64,000 bases of DNA, from the NCBI RefSeq assembly GCF_005938105.1, contig NZ_VCPE01000002.1, positions 124,001 through 188,000 of the forward strand. The letters run 5' to 3'. Below the pieces are notes generated by a model. The model ran no database searches. It saw only the letters and a list, made by a program, of their open reading frames with translations, and had not been told where the DNA came from. The stretch is from Brucella haematophila (GTDB taxonomy: Bacteria; Pseudomonadota; Alphaproteobacteria; Rhizobiales; Rhizobiaceae). Both the position numbers and the translations under genes were made by a program. Below, piece by piece: positions 27,189 to 36,789 of this stretch (within the stretch, counting starts at the first letter, position 1; the number at the start of each line of letters is the position of its first letter).

Positions 27189-28049
27189 CTATCTCTTCGC
27201 GGCTGCAATTTCTGGAACGTTTGTGCGCCCCCGACGATAAGCTGCCGGTGTCATGCCATAAGCCCGCCGGAACCAGCGCCCCATATGGCTTTGGTCTGCA
27301 AAGCCGCTGAGTGCGGCGGCTTCCGCTGGCGGCACTTTCTCTCGCAACAGCCGGCGCGCCTCGGCAAGCCGCAACTGCACCAGAAAGGCATGGGGTGATG
27401 TGCCGAACTCACGTCGAAACCCGCGTGAAAGCTGAAATCGGTCCGCAGCACCTGCGGCTTTTGCCAGCTCATCCAGCCCGAATTCTTCATCGAAGCGCGC
27501 ACGCAGATACTCCATCGCACGGGCTGCAACGGGATGCGGCGGCGCACCTGTTTCCGGCCCGTCCTGCCCGAGATGCCGCGCCAGATGCTGCGTAACCTGA
27601 TCGCGATAATCCTCGACCATCAGCTGCGGCGCTTGCAGAAAGATCGCTTCGCAGGCACGTGCTATGGCTTGAAACAACTGCTGGTCATCGGCCAGCGTTT
27701 CGCGAAAGCCGATATGCGCGTCATTGCCACCCATTGCATCGCGGATCAGCGATTGCGGCATATAGAGCATATTGTAAGTGAAACCGTCCGCCTCAATCGC
27801 CTGCCCGTCGTGACGTTCGCCCGGTTCGATGAGAATCACCCGGCCCGGCGTGCTCTGCCGCCGCTTGCCGCGACAGAAAAAGTCCTGCACGCCCGCATGT
27901 GTTACGCCGACAAGCCATTCGTCATGGAAATGCATGTCATAGGCATGGCTGTGAAAACGCGCAGCAACGGCTTCAAGTCCGGTGGCATCGTCGCGTTTCA
28001 GGCGCATGACATCGCGGGCGTCATGGCCATGGTGGTTCATGTCGGTCAT
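27189..28049 (-). CDS. AraC-family transcriptional regulator
   Basis: 286 residues from the ATG at 28049 (a GTG at 28067 would add six). The N-terminal cupin-like sensing domain includes HFHDEWLVGVTHAGVQDFFCRG and RVILIEPGERHDG. The C-terminal double HTH is at about residues 190-280 (LDELAKAAGAADRFQLSRGF; SGFADQSHMGRWFRRAYG). It likely regulates itself or the DUF2000 gene, or acts on the unlinked targets common for the family. The ligand is unknown. It is divergent from pgm across 138 bases. Confidence 0.9.
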   Translation of the reverse strand: MTDMNHHGHDARDVMRLKRDDATGLEAVAARFHSHAYDMHFHDEWLVGVTHAGVQDFFCRGKRRQSTPGRVILIEPGERHDGQAIEADGFTYNMLYMPQSLIRDAMGGNDAHIGFRETLADDQQLFQAIARACEAIFLQAPQLMVEDYRDQVTQHLARHLGQDGPETGAPPHPVAARAMEYLRARFDEEFGLDELAKAAGAADRFQLSRGFRREFGTSPHAFLVQLRLAEARRLLREKVPPAEAAALSGFADQSHMGRWFRRAYGMTPAAYRRGRTNVPEIAAAKR

Positions 28050-28163
28050 CGGATAAATTTGTAGCACATCGCGTCACAAACACACGCTTTGTTATTTTCA
28101 AACAATAAGTTTGATCTATGTTGTCTTGCAATGACCGCAAATGGCAACACATTGACTGCTTAA

Positions 28164-29819
<1,656 letters not shown>

Positions 29820-29826
29820 TCAGTTA

Positions 29827-29892
29827 GGGGAATAGGGGAATAGGGGAATAGGGGAATAGGGGAATAGGGGAATAGGGGAATAGGGGAATAGG
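29827..29892. repeat. Octamer array (GGGGAATA)8
   Basis: Eight perfect copies of an 8-bp unit plus two bases, starting eight bases after the pgm stop. A degenerate reverse-complement array lies 38 bases further on. It is in the 3' region of pgm and the 3' region of mrp, which converge here. Confidence 0.95.
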
Positions 29893-29929
29893 CTTGCAAG
29901 GCCGAAACCTTGTTCAAGCGCTCTTTTCA

Positions 29930-29965
29930 CTTATTCCCCTACTGCCTTACTCCCCACTCCCTTAA
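29930..29965. repeat. Degenerate octamer array overlapping the mrp stop codon
   Basis: Units CTTATTCC, CCTACTGC, CTTACTCC and CCACTCCC in reverse-complement orientation to the array at 29827. The TAA of mrp (on the minus strand) lies inside the last unit. It can pair with the preceding array. Confidence 0.85.
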
Positions 29966-31134
29966 TCGAAGACAATCGCCGGAGCTGGCCGACCGGCCCC
30001 GTTGCCGCCCTTCATGTTTTCCCAGACCTTCGAGGCGATATCGCGGTAGATTTTCGCGTGCTCACTATCCGGATCGACCACCGTGACCGGTGTGCCATTA
30101 TCCGAATGGGCGCGGATATCCATATGCAGCGGCACTTCGCCGAGGAACGGCACATTGAGGCGCTCGGCCTCCTTGCGCGCGCCGCCATGACCGAAAATGT
30201 CGTAGCGCTTGCCGGTATCCGGCGCGATGAAGTAGCTCATATTTTCGACAATGCCGAGCAACGGCACATCCACCTTGCGGAACATGGACAGGCCCTTGCG
30301 CGCGTCGATCAGCGCCAGATCCTGTGGCGTCGAGACGACGACCGCACCAGCCAGCGGCACCTGTTGCGCCATCGTCAATTGCGCATCGCCAGTGCCCGGA
30401 GGCATGTCGACGACGAGGACGTCAAGCTCACCCCAAGCCACTTCGCGCAGCATCTGCGTCAGCGCCGACATGACCATCGGCCCGCGCCAGATCATCGGCG
30501 TTTCCTCATCAACCATGAAGCCCATGGACATGACCTTGAGGCCGTAATTTTCCATCGGCTTCAGGATGCGGCCTTCAATCGTTTCCGGACGACCGGTAAG
30601 GCCCAGAAGACGCGGCATGGACGGCCCGTAAATATCGGCGTCGAGAATGCCGACCTTCAAGCCATTGGCCTGCAGACCGAGGGCGAGATTGACCGCGGTG
30701 GTGGACTTGCCCACGCCGCCCTTGCCGGATGCGACAGCGATGATCGCGCCGACACCGGGAATGCCGGGCTTTTGCGCCGCACGTTGCGGTGGCGAGGGAT
30801 GACGATGCTGCGCAGGTGCGGCAGCAGCAGGGCGTGGTTGCGGCTTTGGCGGCGGCGGAGCGTCGTCGCTGGTGCGACCGCCTCGCTTTTCCGCCGTCAG
30901 CGTGACCAGTGCACCGGAAACGCCGGGGATTTCCTTCACGGCCTTTTCCGCTGCAACCCGCATGGGTTCCAGCCCGTCTGCGCGTTCCGCCGGAACCGTG
31001 ATGGAGAAGAAGACCTTGCCGTCGGCAATAAAGATATCCGATACCAGTCCGAGCGACACAACATCGCTTTCGAAGTCCGGTCCCGTCACGGTCTTCAGCC
31101 GCTCCAGAACCTGTTCGCGCGTTACGCTTGCCAT
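29962..31134 (-). CDS. mrp: Mrp/NBP35-type ATPase, iron-sulfur carrier family, lacking the CPxC motif
   Basis: 390 residues from the ATG at 31134 with AAGGGAA upstream. An N-terminal MIP18-like domain (about 1-85), a Pro/Ala linker, then the Mrp ATPase with deviant Walker A ASGKGGVGKSTTA, Switch DMPPGTGD and a C-terminal GxxHGGAR block. Family members load 4Fe-4S clusters using a CPxC pair in the segment after ENMSYF; here it reads IAPDTGKR, so both cysteines are absent. Fe-S carrier function is therefore uncertain. Octamer arrays lie on both sides of the gene. Confidence 0.93.
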   Translation of the reverse strand: MASVTREQVLERLKTVTGPDFESDVVSLGLVSDIFIADGKVFFSITVPAERADGLEPMRVAAEKAVKEIPGVSGALVTLTAEKRGGRTSDDAPPPPKPQPRPAAAAPAQHRHPSPPQRAAQKPGIPGVGAIIAVASGKGGVGKSTTAVNLALGLQANGLKVGILDADIYGPSMPRLLGLTGRPETIEGRILKPMENYGLKVMSMGFMVDEETPMIWRGPMVMSALTQMLREVAWGELDVLVVDMPPGTGDAQLTMAQQVPLAGAVVVSTPQDLALIDARKGLSMFRKVDVPLLGIVENMSYFIAPDTGKRYDIFGHGGARKEAERLNVPFLGEVPLHMDIRAHSDNGTPVTVVDPDSEHAKIYRDIASKVWENMKGGNGAGRPAPAIVFD

Positions 31135-31149
31135 TTCGATTCCCTTGAT

Positions 31150-31185
31150 TAGGGGAGTAAGGGAATAGGGGAGTAAGGCAGTATG
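31150..31185. repeat. Octamer tract in the mrp leader
   Basis: Mixed units AGGGGAGTAA, GGGAATA and GGGGAGTAA. The sequence GGGAGTAAGGGAATAGG is exactly complementary to the tract starting at 31215. It lies 16 bases upstream of the mrp start, so it is in the 5' UTR or promoter. Confidence 0.85.
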
Positions 31186-31214
31186 TTCCTCGAAACGAAC
31201 ACACCGCGCGACCA

Positions 31215-31271
31215 CCTATTCCCTTACTCCCCTATTCCCATATTGCCTTACTGTTACTCCCCTATTCCCAT
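31215..31271. repeat. Octamer tract, inverted partner of the mrp leader tract
   Basis: Units CCTATTCC, CTTACTCC, CCTATTCC, CATATTGC and so on, reading as the reverse complement of the tract at 31150. The pair could form a long hairpin in the mrp leader or serve as a bidirectional signal for the RHH gene that ends at 31296. Confidence 0.85.
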
Positions 31272-31295
31272 TTCACCAAGAGGCCAATACCTCAT

Positions 31296-31589
31296 TCAGG
31301 CCGCTTCCTCACAGACGGCGGCTTCGGGGCGATGTCCCATGAGATAAAGCGCGCAGGTGGTGCGCAGCATGGAGGCGAAATTCGGGATCGCGCCATTGGC
31401 CTCCAGCGCTTCATCATAGAGCGTGGAGATAAAGCGTGGCGTGGTCAGATTCTGGCTGGCCGCGATTTCATCCAACAGGCGCCAGAATGTGGCTTCCAGC
31501 TGAATGCTGGTGGAATGCCCGCCAATGCGCACGGAGCGATTGATCTGCCGGTAGCCTTCCGGGTCCTGCTCGGCGAAAACCTTGCACAT
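31296..31589 (-). CDS. Ribbon-helix-helix domain protein
   Basis: 97 residues from the ATG at 31589, which has GGAGGA at ideal spacing; an in-frame ATG lies four codons upstream. NRSVRIGGHSTSIQLEATFWRLLDEIAASQNL has the layout of the RHH_4-type DNA-binding domain (strand, then two helices) and SMLRTTCALYLM is the conserved tail of this rhizobial family. Likely a small transcriptional regulator; target unknown. It reads toward the octamer tracts and mrp. Confidence 0.83.
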   Translation of the reverse strand: MCKVFAEQDPEGYRQINRSVRIGGHSTSIQLEATFWRLLDEIAASQNLTTPRFISTLYDEALEANGAIPNFASMLRTTCALYLMGHRPEAAVCEEAA

Positions 31590-31745
31590 GGGTTCCTCCA
31601 TCCTTTAGAGCGCGAACTGTGCTGTGGTAGCCGATTGCCACCACGCCGTCGTTTTTTCTTTCATAATCGACAACCAGTGAGACAATCGCAAGCCGCTTTT
31701 GCTGAAGCGCTGCCAAAAATGACATGCAAGAAATAGGAGTCACTT

Positions 31746-32141
31746 GTGGCTAAAGCCATTCATTCGATGATCCGCGTTCTCGACGAGGAAAAATCAGTTT
31801 CCTTCTACCAACAGGCCTTCAAGCTCGACATTGCCGAACGCATTGATTTCGAAACATTCACGCTAATCTATCTGCGCAATGCAGAAGCCGACTTCGAAGT
31901 CGAGCTGACGGTCAACAAGGGCCGCACCGAACCGTATAATCTGGGCGACGGATATGGTCACCTTGCCGTGGTCGTGGACGATGTCGACGCCGAACATGCC
32001 CGCTTCACCGCGCTTGGTTTCAAGGTCGGCAAGCTTGTCGATTTCAAGAACAAGGGCGTGCAGCTCGCCCGCTTCTTCTTTGCCGAAGATCCGGACGGGT
32101 ACAAGATTGAAGTTCTGCAGCGCGGCGGCCGTTACCAGTAA
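31746..32141 (+). CDS. VOC/glyoxalase I-like protein
   Basis: 131 residues, GTG start with AGGAG upstream. One vicinal-oxygen-chelate domain with paired beta-alpha-beta-beta-beta modules: IHSMIRVLDEEKSVSFYQ and GYGHLAVVVDDVDAEHARF. The metal-ligand residues of glyoxalase I are in place: His6, a Glu in FEVELT, His in GHLAV and the C-terminal Glu in YKIEVLQ. Lactoylglutathione lyase is the likely activity, converting the hemithioacetal of methylglyoxal and glutathione. Confidence 0.85.
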   Translation: MAKAIHSMIRVLDEEKSVSFYQQAFKLDIAERIDFETFTLIYLRNAEADFEVELTVNKGRTEPYNLGDGYGHLAVVVDDVDAEHARFTALGFKVGKLVDFKNKGVQLARFFFAEDPDGYKIEVLQRGGRYQ

Positions 32142-32162
32142 GCCGCCCTGCACCTGTATCGC

Positions 32163-32193
32163 CTGTCATGGCCGAGAGGAGCGGCCATGACAG
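32163..32193. terminator. Hairpin after the glyoxalase-like gene
   Basis: An 11-bp perfect stem (CTGTCATGGCC/GGCCATGACAG) 22 bases after the stop codon. There is no T tract, so it may be a transcript-end or leader structure rather than a classical terminator. A second hairpin (CCCATCC/GGATGGG) follows at about 32240-32258. Confidence 0.5.
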
Positions 32194-32280
32194 ACGCCAG
32201 CGTTCCCGGTGGCGACAATTCGCCGGGGGCGCGCAGCCAGCCCATCCATTCCGGATGGGCAAGCAAAGGAGGAGAACCGA

Positions 32281-32427
32281 ATGACAACCGTTTTCGACGG
32301 TCTTTCCACCCACGAAAAGAAGAAGCTCTCCCGCCGCGACCTCTTGAAGCGCGGTGCGGGCCTGAGCTTGAGGATATCTGGGTCTGAGATGAGAATGTAC
32401 ACAGCTCGAACGGTCAATAATTTTTAG
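32281..32427 (+). pseudogene. Truncated Tat-signal protein, cut by the AT-rich island
   Basis: An excellent ribosome binding site (AAGGAGGAGAACCG) precedes an ATG that begins MTTVFDGLSTHEKKKL followed by the twin-arginine motif SRRDLLKRGAG. After GLSL the reading frame enters AT-rich sequence of different composition and ends within 18 residues. The normal gene body, a secreted redox-type protein, is missing. The Tat motif and start are typical of gluconate 2-dehydrogenase subunit 3-like or similar proteins, but the family cannot be fixed from 30 residues. It marks the left edge of a foreign insertion. Confidence 0.65.
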
Positions 32428-35045
32428 CCGGTCTGGACCATTATTATTACACCAAAGACGAATACAAGATCTGCATAACGCGGGCACAGGACTTTAAAAC
32501 CTGCCAGCGCTCAGCTTTTTTCACGCTTTGCAAAACAAGTGTGCCTACTGCTTTTTTTGCAACTCGCAACAAAAACAAATATTGCGCCTTTTTTTACAGT
32601 AGTTGAATCCGCTTCGATCTTTCATTGTCGTCCCTACAATATTCGGAAGAAAATCGACATTTCCATTCGAATATTTAATCAGAATGCGACCAATAAATCC
32701 TCAACCTATAAAATATAGGAAAGTGAAATGGCGGATTATATTCGTACAAAAGGCAACAGCACCTTAAGTTATTTATATTATAATTATTGCTCAAATGAAA
32801 TAAAACTTAATGACTATTATGTCAATATTTACGCATACTTCGAAGACAACAGACAAAAGCCCTTAGCCCAGCGAAGGCTCGTATGGCAGCTTACTGAGGG
32901 CAACGCTACCCTAAGCCAGTCCTTGACACTGACCGACGACAATGGCCAGAGCAAAAACTCTATCCAAGAACTACCAGCTAATAATAAAGCAAACACGCCC
33001 GTGCGCCTAGCTGTCTGGCCCGAGGACGAACCGGATGCAGTGCTCGAAATTGAACATACATTTGATACGAAGGAGGCTTCTCCGCGCGATGAATATAATA
33101 GCCTCTGGTTATACCCGCCCGCTGATGATCAAGTGCTGTACGACACTGACGTCCCCATACGTGCTGCAGTTGCCGCTCGCCTCGGTAGACCTGTATCGGG
33201 CGCCACTCTGATTTGGGAATATACTATCAATGGCAAGCCGGCCGGAGATGTTCTGGAGTATCAGAAAATCACCACTACTGACTATAAGGGAGATAGCAAC
33301 TCGTCATTTTATTACAAAACAACATCCGGTTACCCTATCGGTGACCCGATCAAAATTCAGGTCAAGGTTACAACGCAAGGGTTTATTCCTGAGCTGACGC
33401 AAGGTCCGGTCGATCTCACATTCATCGGCGGCAGCCACAACAATAAATTGGAGTTGTCATTTCCAGAAGAAACCACATCTCTCCCCACAAACGAGCAGAT
33501 TGACATAAGGTTAAAACTCACCGACGGCAAAGGATATCCTTTGACGAATTATTATGTCGATTGGGGAAATCCCCCGACCGGTGCCATCTTCGTTGAGATT
33601 CATCCTATGACCAATGAAAACGGTGAAACTCAAGCCACGATCAAGCAAACTCTCGAAGGAATCGCAACCTTCAGCGTTAGCGCTCCGAAAGCAAACATCA
33701 CCCGCACCGACTTCCAAATATATTTCCGCCAACAGCCCAGCAGTATCAAGATAATTCCTCCTGCTCCTGATAGCATCCGATACGACGACTATGTGACCAT
33801 AACCGCCAAAGCTCTAAACAGCGAAGGAAACCCAGTACCTGGCGTGGCTTTGCATTGGAAATACGAAGGATATACTAACTTAGAGACAGGCCCTCAACCA
33901 AATACCGACGCAGATGGTATTGCAACGGTCTGGTTCATTGTCCGCACAGATGATGGCTACCCCGACACACCTACCAAAATAACAGTCACCGCAAGCGACG
34001 ACTTCAGTCATACTTCGGAGCCTGTAGAGCTCGACATTGTTGGGGGGAGCCTGAACAATAAGCTGCAATTGCAAAACCTGTCATATGGCAAAACGGGAAA
34101 TACCGACACCCCTTTTGAAGTCGTACTGAAATTGTCGACGTTCGAAGACCTTGCATTGACAAAATATCCTGTCATTTGGGATATCCCTACCAATGGCGCT
34201 TCTATCTTACAACATGATCTAAAAACCGATCCACACGGTTACGCTACTGCGACCCTCATGGGAACTCGAAAGGGAGTTGCCGATTTCAGAGCACGTGTTC
34301 CACTGGCGAATGCCACATGCCAGTTCCCTTTGAATTTTCGCAAACAAGGCATAACGCCGAGTAGCATAATACTCAAACTAGACCTTAATGAGGAACTTCG
34401 CTACGACACCAAGGTGCTGCTAGAAGCAACTGTGTTGGACGGCGAAGAGAATCCAGTACCCAATTTAACGGTATTTTTCGAACCCCATTTTGACCCGGCA
34501 TATAACAGTTATGAGTGGAGAGAGGAAGTTGTTACAGATGAGAATGGTATTGCAATATGTTGGGTCACGTTAAATACATCATCCACTGGCTATCCGCTTA
34601 CTCCGATCACCTTAACAATGACCGCACAAACTAATGATGGATCTGTTAAATCGAATCCGGTGACAGGCACTTTTGTCGGTGGCGGTCTCAACAATAAATT
34701 GAAACTAATCAAACCACCTGAAAGCCCTTTGCATGTCAATGAAAAGACTGTTGCCGAATTCCAGTTGATTTCCGCCGAGGGCTTTGAAATGAGTAATTAC
34801 GCCATCAGCTGGGATACTCCAACCAATGGTGGCATTGTCGGCGCACATGACACGAACACTGGAGCTTCAGGCAAAGTTACAGCGTCGCTGACTGGAAAGC
34901 TTGAAGGCATTACCGAATTTACTATACGCGCTCCAGATGCGAATGCATCCTACACTTTCTCGTTAAACTTTCACAAATAGAGCGTGTTCGGTATAGACAC
35001 GAAATGGCCTATATTTGGAATGCTGTGAAGCAGATCAAAGCATGA
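32369..35045. other. AT-rich island with one large gene
   Basis: Base composition drops sharply from about 32370 and returns to normal near 35045. Codon use inside (many AAT, AAA, ATA, TTA) differs from all neighbours. The left edge interrupts a Tat-signal gene. No integrase, transposase, tRNA or obvious direct repeat was found at the edges, so the transfer route is unclear. The stretch 32428-32727 is AT-rich leader and promoter sequence with no gene seen. Confidence 0.75.
32728..34980 (+). CDS. Tandem Ig-like (Big-1-like) repeat protein without a visible signal peptide
   Basis: 750 residues, ribosome binding site AGGAAAG. It consists of an N-terminal domain (about 1-110) and alternating Ig-like domains in a repeat of about 205-212 residues, marked by NNKL at residues 238, 443 and 655. 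Each unit has a DENG-type turn, a GIATF/GITEF strand and a RYDD/RYDT segment. The pattern resembles invasin/intimin Big-1 domains. There is no signal peptide, beta-barrel, LysM, LPxTG or transmembrane anchor. Related extracellular Ig proteins act as adhesins, but export here would need an unrecognised route. Function unknown; transferred DNA is likely. Confidence 0.85.
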   Translation: MADYIRTKGNSTLSYLYYNYCSNEIKLNDYYVNIYAYFEDNRQKPLAQRRLVWQLTEGNATLSQSLTLTDDNGQSKNSIQELPANNKANTPVRLAVWPEDEPDAVLEIEHTFDTKEASPRDEYNSLWLYPPADDQVLYDTDVPIRAAVAARLGRPVSGATLIWEYTINGKPAGDVLEYQKITTTDYKGDSNSSFYYKTTSGYPIGDPIKIQVKVTTQGFIPELTQGPVDLTFIGGSHNNKLELSFPEETTSLPTNEQIDIRLKLTDGKGYPLTNYYVDWGNPPTGAIFVEIHPMTNENGETQATIKQTLEGIATFSVSAPKANITRTDFQIYFRQQPSSIKIIPPAPDSIRYDDYVTITAKALNSEGNPVPGVALHWKYEGYTNLETGPQPNTDADGIATVWFIVRTDDGYPDTPTKITVTASDDFSHTSEPVELDIVGGSLNNKLQLQNLSYGKTGNTDTPFEVVLKLSTFEDLALTKYPVIWDIPTNGASILQHDLKTDPHGYATATLMGTRKGVADFRARVPLANATCQFPLNFRKQGITPSSIILKLDLNEELRYDTKVLLEATVLDGEENPVPNLTVFFEPHFDPAYNSYEWREEVVTDENGIAICWVTLNTSSTGYPLTPITLTMTAQTNDGSVKSNPVTGTFVGGGLNNKLKLIKPPESPLHVNEKTVAEFQLISAEGFEMSNYAISWDTPTNGGIVGAHDTNTGASGKVTASLTGKLEGITEFTIRAPDANASYTFSLNFHK

Positions 35046-35060
35046 TGCCTTGCAACACGC

Positions 35061-35099
35061 AAACAGAACCGGCGCGACCAATTCGCGCCGGTTCTGTTT
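35061..35099. terminator. Perfect 16-bp palindrome, probable bidirectional terminator
   Basis: AAACAGAACCGGCGCG pairs perfectly with CGCGCCGGTTCTGTTT around the loop ACCAATT. It follows the Ig-like protein gene by 80 bases and lies near the right edge of the island. The T run is only three long, so terminator strength is uncertain. Confidence 0.6.
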
Positions 35100-35148
35100 G
35101 GCGCTTGGCAAAGATGCGCGGTTTGGACTAGATAGGCTCCGCAGAACA

Positions 35149-35562
35149 ATGAGAGGCACCCGGTTGAAGCTCAACGCGCGCCAGTTTCGGAGCAGTCTTG
35201 CAATACGCCTGTTGAGCGTATTGGCTTTGATGCTCGTGGCATTCGCGCATAAGCCGGTCGACCTCAATGCGCTCGACAGCTACCAGCTCGCGCAATATCA
35301 GCTGCCTGATGGAACCTATCCTGTCATCTGCATCAGCGATCAGGGTGAAAATCAGGATCACCACGGGCATGACAAGCATCTGAACAGCGAAAGCTGCGAG
35401 GCCTGCCGTATCGCCTCCGGTTTTCTCTGCCCCGCGCCTGACAGTTCGACCGGTCCCGCGCCGCATGTCGCGATGGCCGATGGCGTTGTGCCGCCACAGC
35501 CGGTTTTACGCCGCGCGGTCTATCCGCCCTCGGCACCGCCGCAAGCCCCGCCTCTCGCCTGA
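35149..35562 (+). CDS. DUF2946-like small membrane/periplasmic protein, copper-associated by context
   Basis: 137 residues from the ATG at 35149; the longer frame to 35050 would translate the palindrome. A basic N-terminus and one hydrophobic segment (SVLALMLVAFA) are followed by a periplasmic part with a His-rich patch (DHHGHDKH) and CEACRIASGFLC, possible metal ligands. The C-terminus is Pro-rich. It is 74 bases upstream of the YcnI-PCuAC gene on the same strand, a common partner in copper gene clusters. Role in copper handling is inferred. Confidence 0.72.
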   Translation: MRGTRLKLNARQFRSSLAIRLLSVLALMLVAFAHKPVDLNALDSYQLAQYQLPDGTYPVICISDQGENQDHHGHDKHLNSESCEACRIASGFLCPAPDSSTGPAPHVAMADGVVPPQPVLRRAVYPPSAPPQAPPLA

Positions 35563-35636
35563 ACACGTCCCGTTTGAACGAATGCGCCTGACAAAAGGCT
35601 GGCGCGTTTTCCTCACGACTATTCAGGTAATTCAAC

Positions 35637-36647
35637 ATGAAAAACTATCGTCTTTTTACGTCCGCAATTTCGCTGGCAGCCCTTTGCGTCTCCGCTGGCA
35701 TGGCCAACGCCCATTCGTCGCTTGACCAGAGCGAAGCCAAGGCTGGCAGCTTCTACAAGGCCACGTTCCGCATTCCGCATGGCTGCGACGGCAAAGCCAC
35801 AACCGAAGTGAAAGTGGAGCTTCCGGAAGGCTTTATCGCCGCGCAGCCGCAGGCCAAGGCTGGCTGGAAAATCGAAACCACCAAGGGCGATTATGCCAAG
35901 ACCTACAAGGTGCATGGCAAGGATGTCACCTCCGGTGTGAAGGAAGTGCGCTTCACCGAAGGCAGCCTGCCAGCCGAGTTCTATGACGAGTTCACCGTCG
36001 TCGGCCAGCTGGCCAAGTTCGACAAGGACACCACGCTTTCCTTCCCGGTGACGCAGGCCTGCGGCAGCGACGCCTCCGTCGCCTGGACAGAGATTGCCAA
36101 GGACGGGCAGAACCCGCACGAACTCGAACACCCGGCACCGCAGCTTCTCGTGCTGGCCGCGACCGGCGCTGACGAACATGCAGGCCATGGCGGCCATGGT
36201 GACGCGCACGGCAGTCATGCAGCCGAGCCGGTGAAACTTGGCGACCTCACCATCACGTCACCTTCGGTACGCGCCATGGTGCCCGGCGCCAAGGTGGCAG
36301 GCGGCTTCCTGACCATTGCCAATACCGGCAAGGATGCCGACAAGCTCGTATCGGTCACGACAGCGGGCGCAAAGCGCGTGGAAGTCCATGAAATGAGCAT
36401 GGAAAACAACGTGATGAAGATGCGCAAGCTTGATGGCGGTCTCGACGTGCCTGCGGGCGAAACCGTCGAACTGAAGTCCGGCGGTTATCACCTCATGTTC
36501 ATCCAGCCGGAAAAGCCTTACACCGAAGGCGAAACGGTGCCGGTCACGCTCCAATTCGAAAAGGCTGGCAAGGTCGAGATCAACTTCCCCGTCACGGCCC
36601 AGAATGGCCAGACGGGCGAGCAATCATCCGATCATTCTGGCCACTAA
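35637..36647 (+). CDS. YcnI (DUF1775) - PCu(A)C copper chaperone fusion
   Basis: 336 residues. A signal peptide ends at NAHSS, leaving His26 as the mature N-terminal residue, the copper brace position of YcnI proteins. The DUF1775 domain spans about 26-165. A His-rich linker (HAGHGGHGDAHGSH) joins it to a PCu(A)C domain (about 195-315) with the H(M)-x10-M...HxM ligand pattern: HEMSM, MKM, and YHLMF. A His-rich tail ends the protein. It probably delivers Cu(I) to cytochrome oxidases in the periplasm. The ORF is likely co-transcribed with the preceding small gene. Confidence 0.93.
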   Translation: MKNYRLFTSAISLAALCVSAGMANAHSSLDQSEAKAGSFYKATFRIPHGCDGKATTEVKVELPEGFIAAQPQAKAGWKIETTKGDYAKTYKVHGKDVTSGVKEVRFTEGSLPAEFYDEFTVVGQLAKFDKDTTLSFPVTQACGSDASVAWTEIAKDGQNPHELEHPAPQLLVLAATGADEHAGHGGHGDAHGSHAAEPVKLGDLTITSPSVRAMVPGAKVAGGFLTIANTGKDADKLVSVTTAGAKRVEVHEMSMENNVMKMRKLDGGLDVPAGETVELKSGGYHLMFIQPEKPYTEGETVPVTLQFEKAGKVEINFPVTAQNGQTGEQSSDHSGH

Positions 36648-36710
36648 TTCCCGGAGCATGGGGGCGCAGTGCCTTCTCTCCCCCCTCCACCGGCATTGCG
36701 CCCGTTTGCC

Positions 36711-36738
36711 GCAACCGCTGTCCCCCCACAGCGGTTGC
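36711..36738 (+). terminator. Probable terminator of the copper genes
   Basis: Perfect 11-bp stem (GCAACCGCTGT/ACAGCGGTTGC) with a six-C loop, 63 bases after the stop. No long T run, only GTATTCATT. Confidence 0.6.
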
Positions 36739-36776
36739 GTATTCATTCAAATGCTGTAAACATGACTATTATAGTC

Positions 36777-36789
36777 TAGAATAATTCTA
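36777..36789. promoter_or_regulatory. Candidate Irr/ICE iron-response box
   Basis: TAGAATAATTCTA, a perfect 13-base palindrome with flanks TC and CA. It fits the TTTAGAA-N3-TTCTAAA style consensus reported for Irr-bound iron-control elements in Rhizobiales, differing at the outermost bases. A plausible sigma-70-type promoter (TTGACT at 36828 and TTATAC at 36853, spacing 19) is downstream. The next genes read rightward. Confidence 0.5.

Noticed and set aside
31135-31215. Upstream extension of mrp through the octamer tract
   Set aside because: The translation is octamer-derived and the ATG at 31134 has AAGGGAA at good spacing.
32369-35045. Prophage or insertion sequence
   Set aside because: No integrase, transposase, phage gene, terminal inverted repeat or target duplication could be seen; only composition and the truncated gene support transfer.
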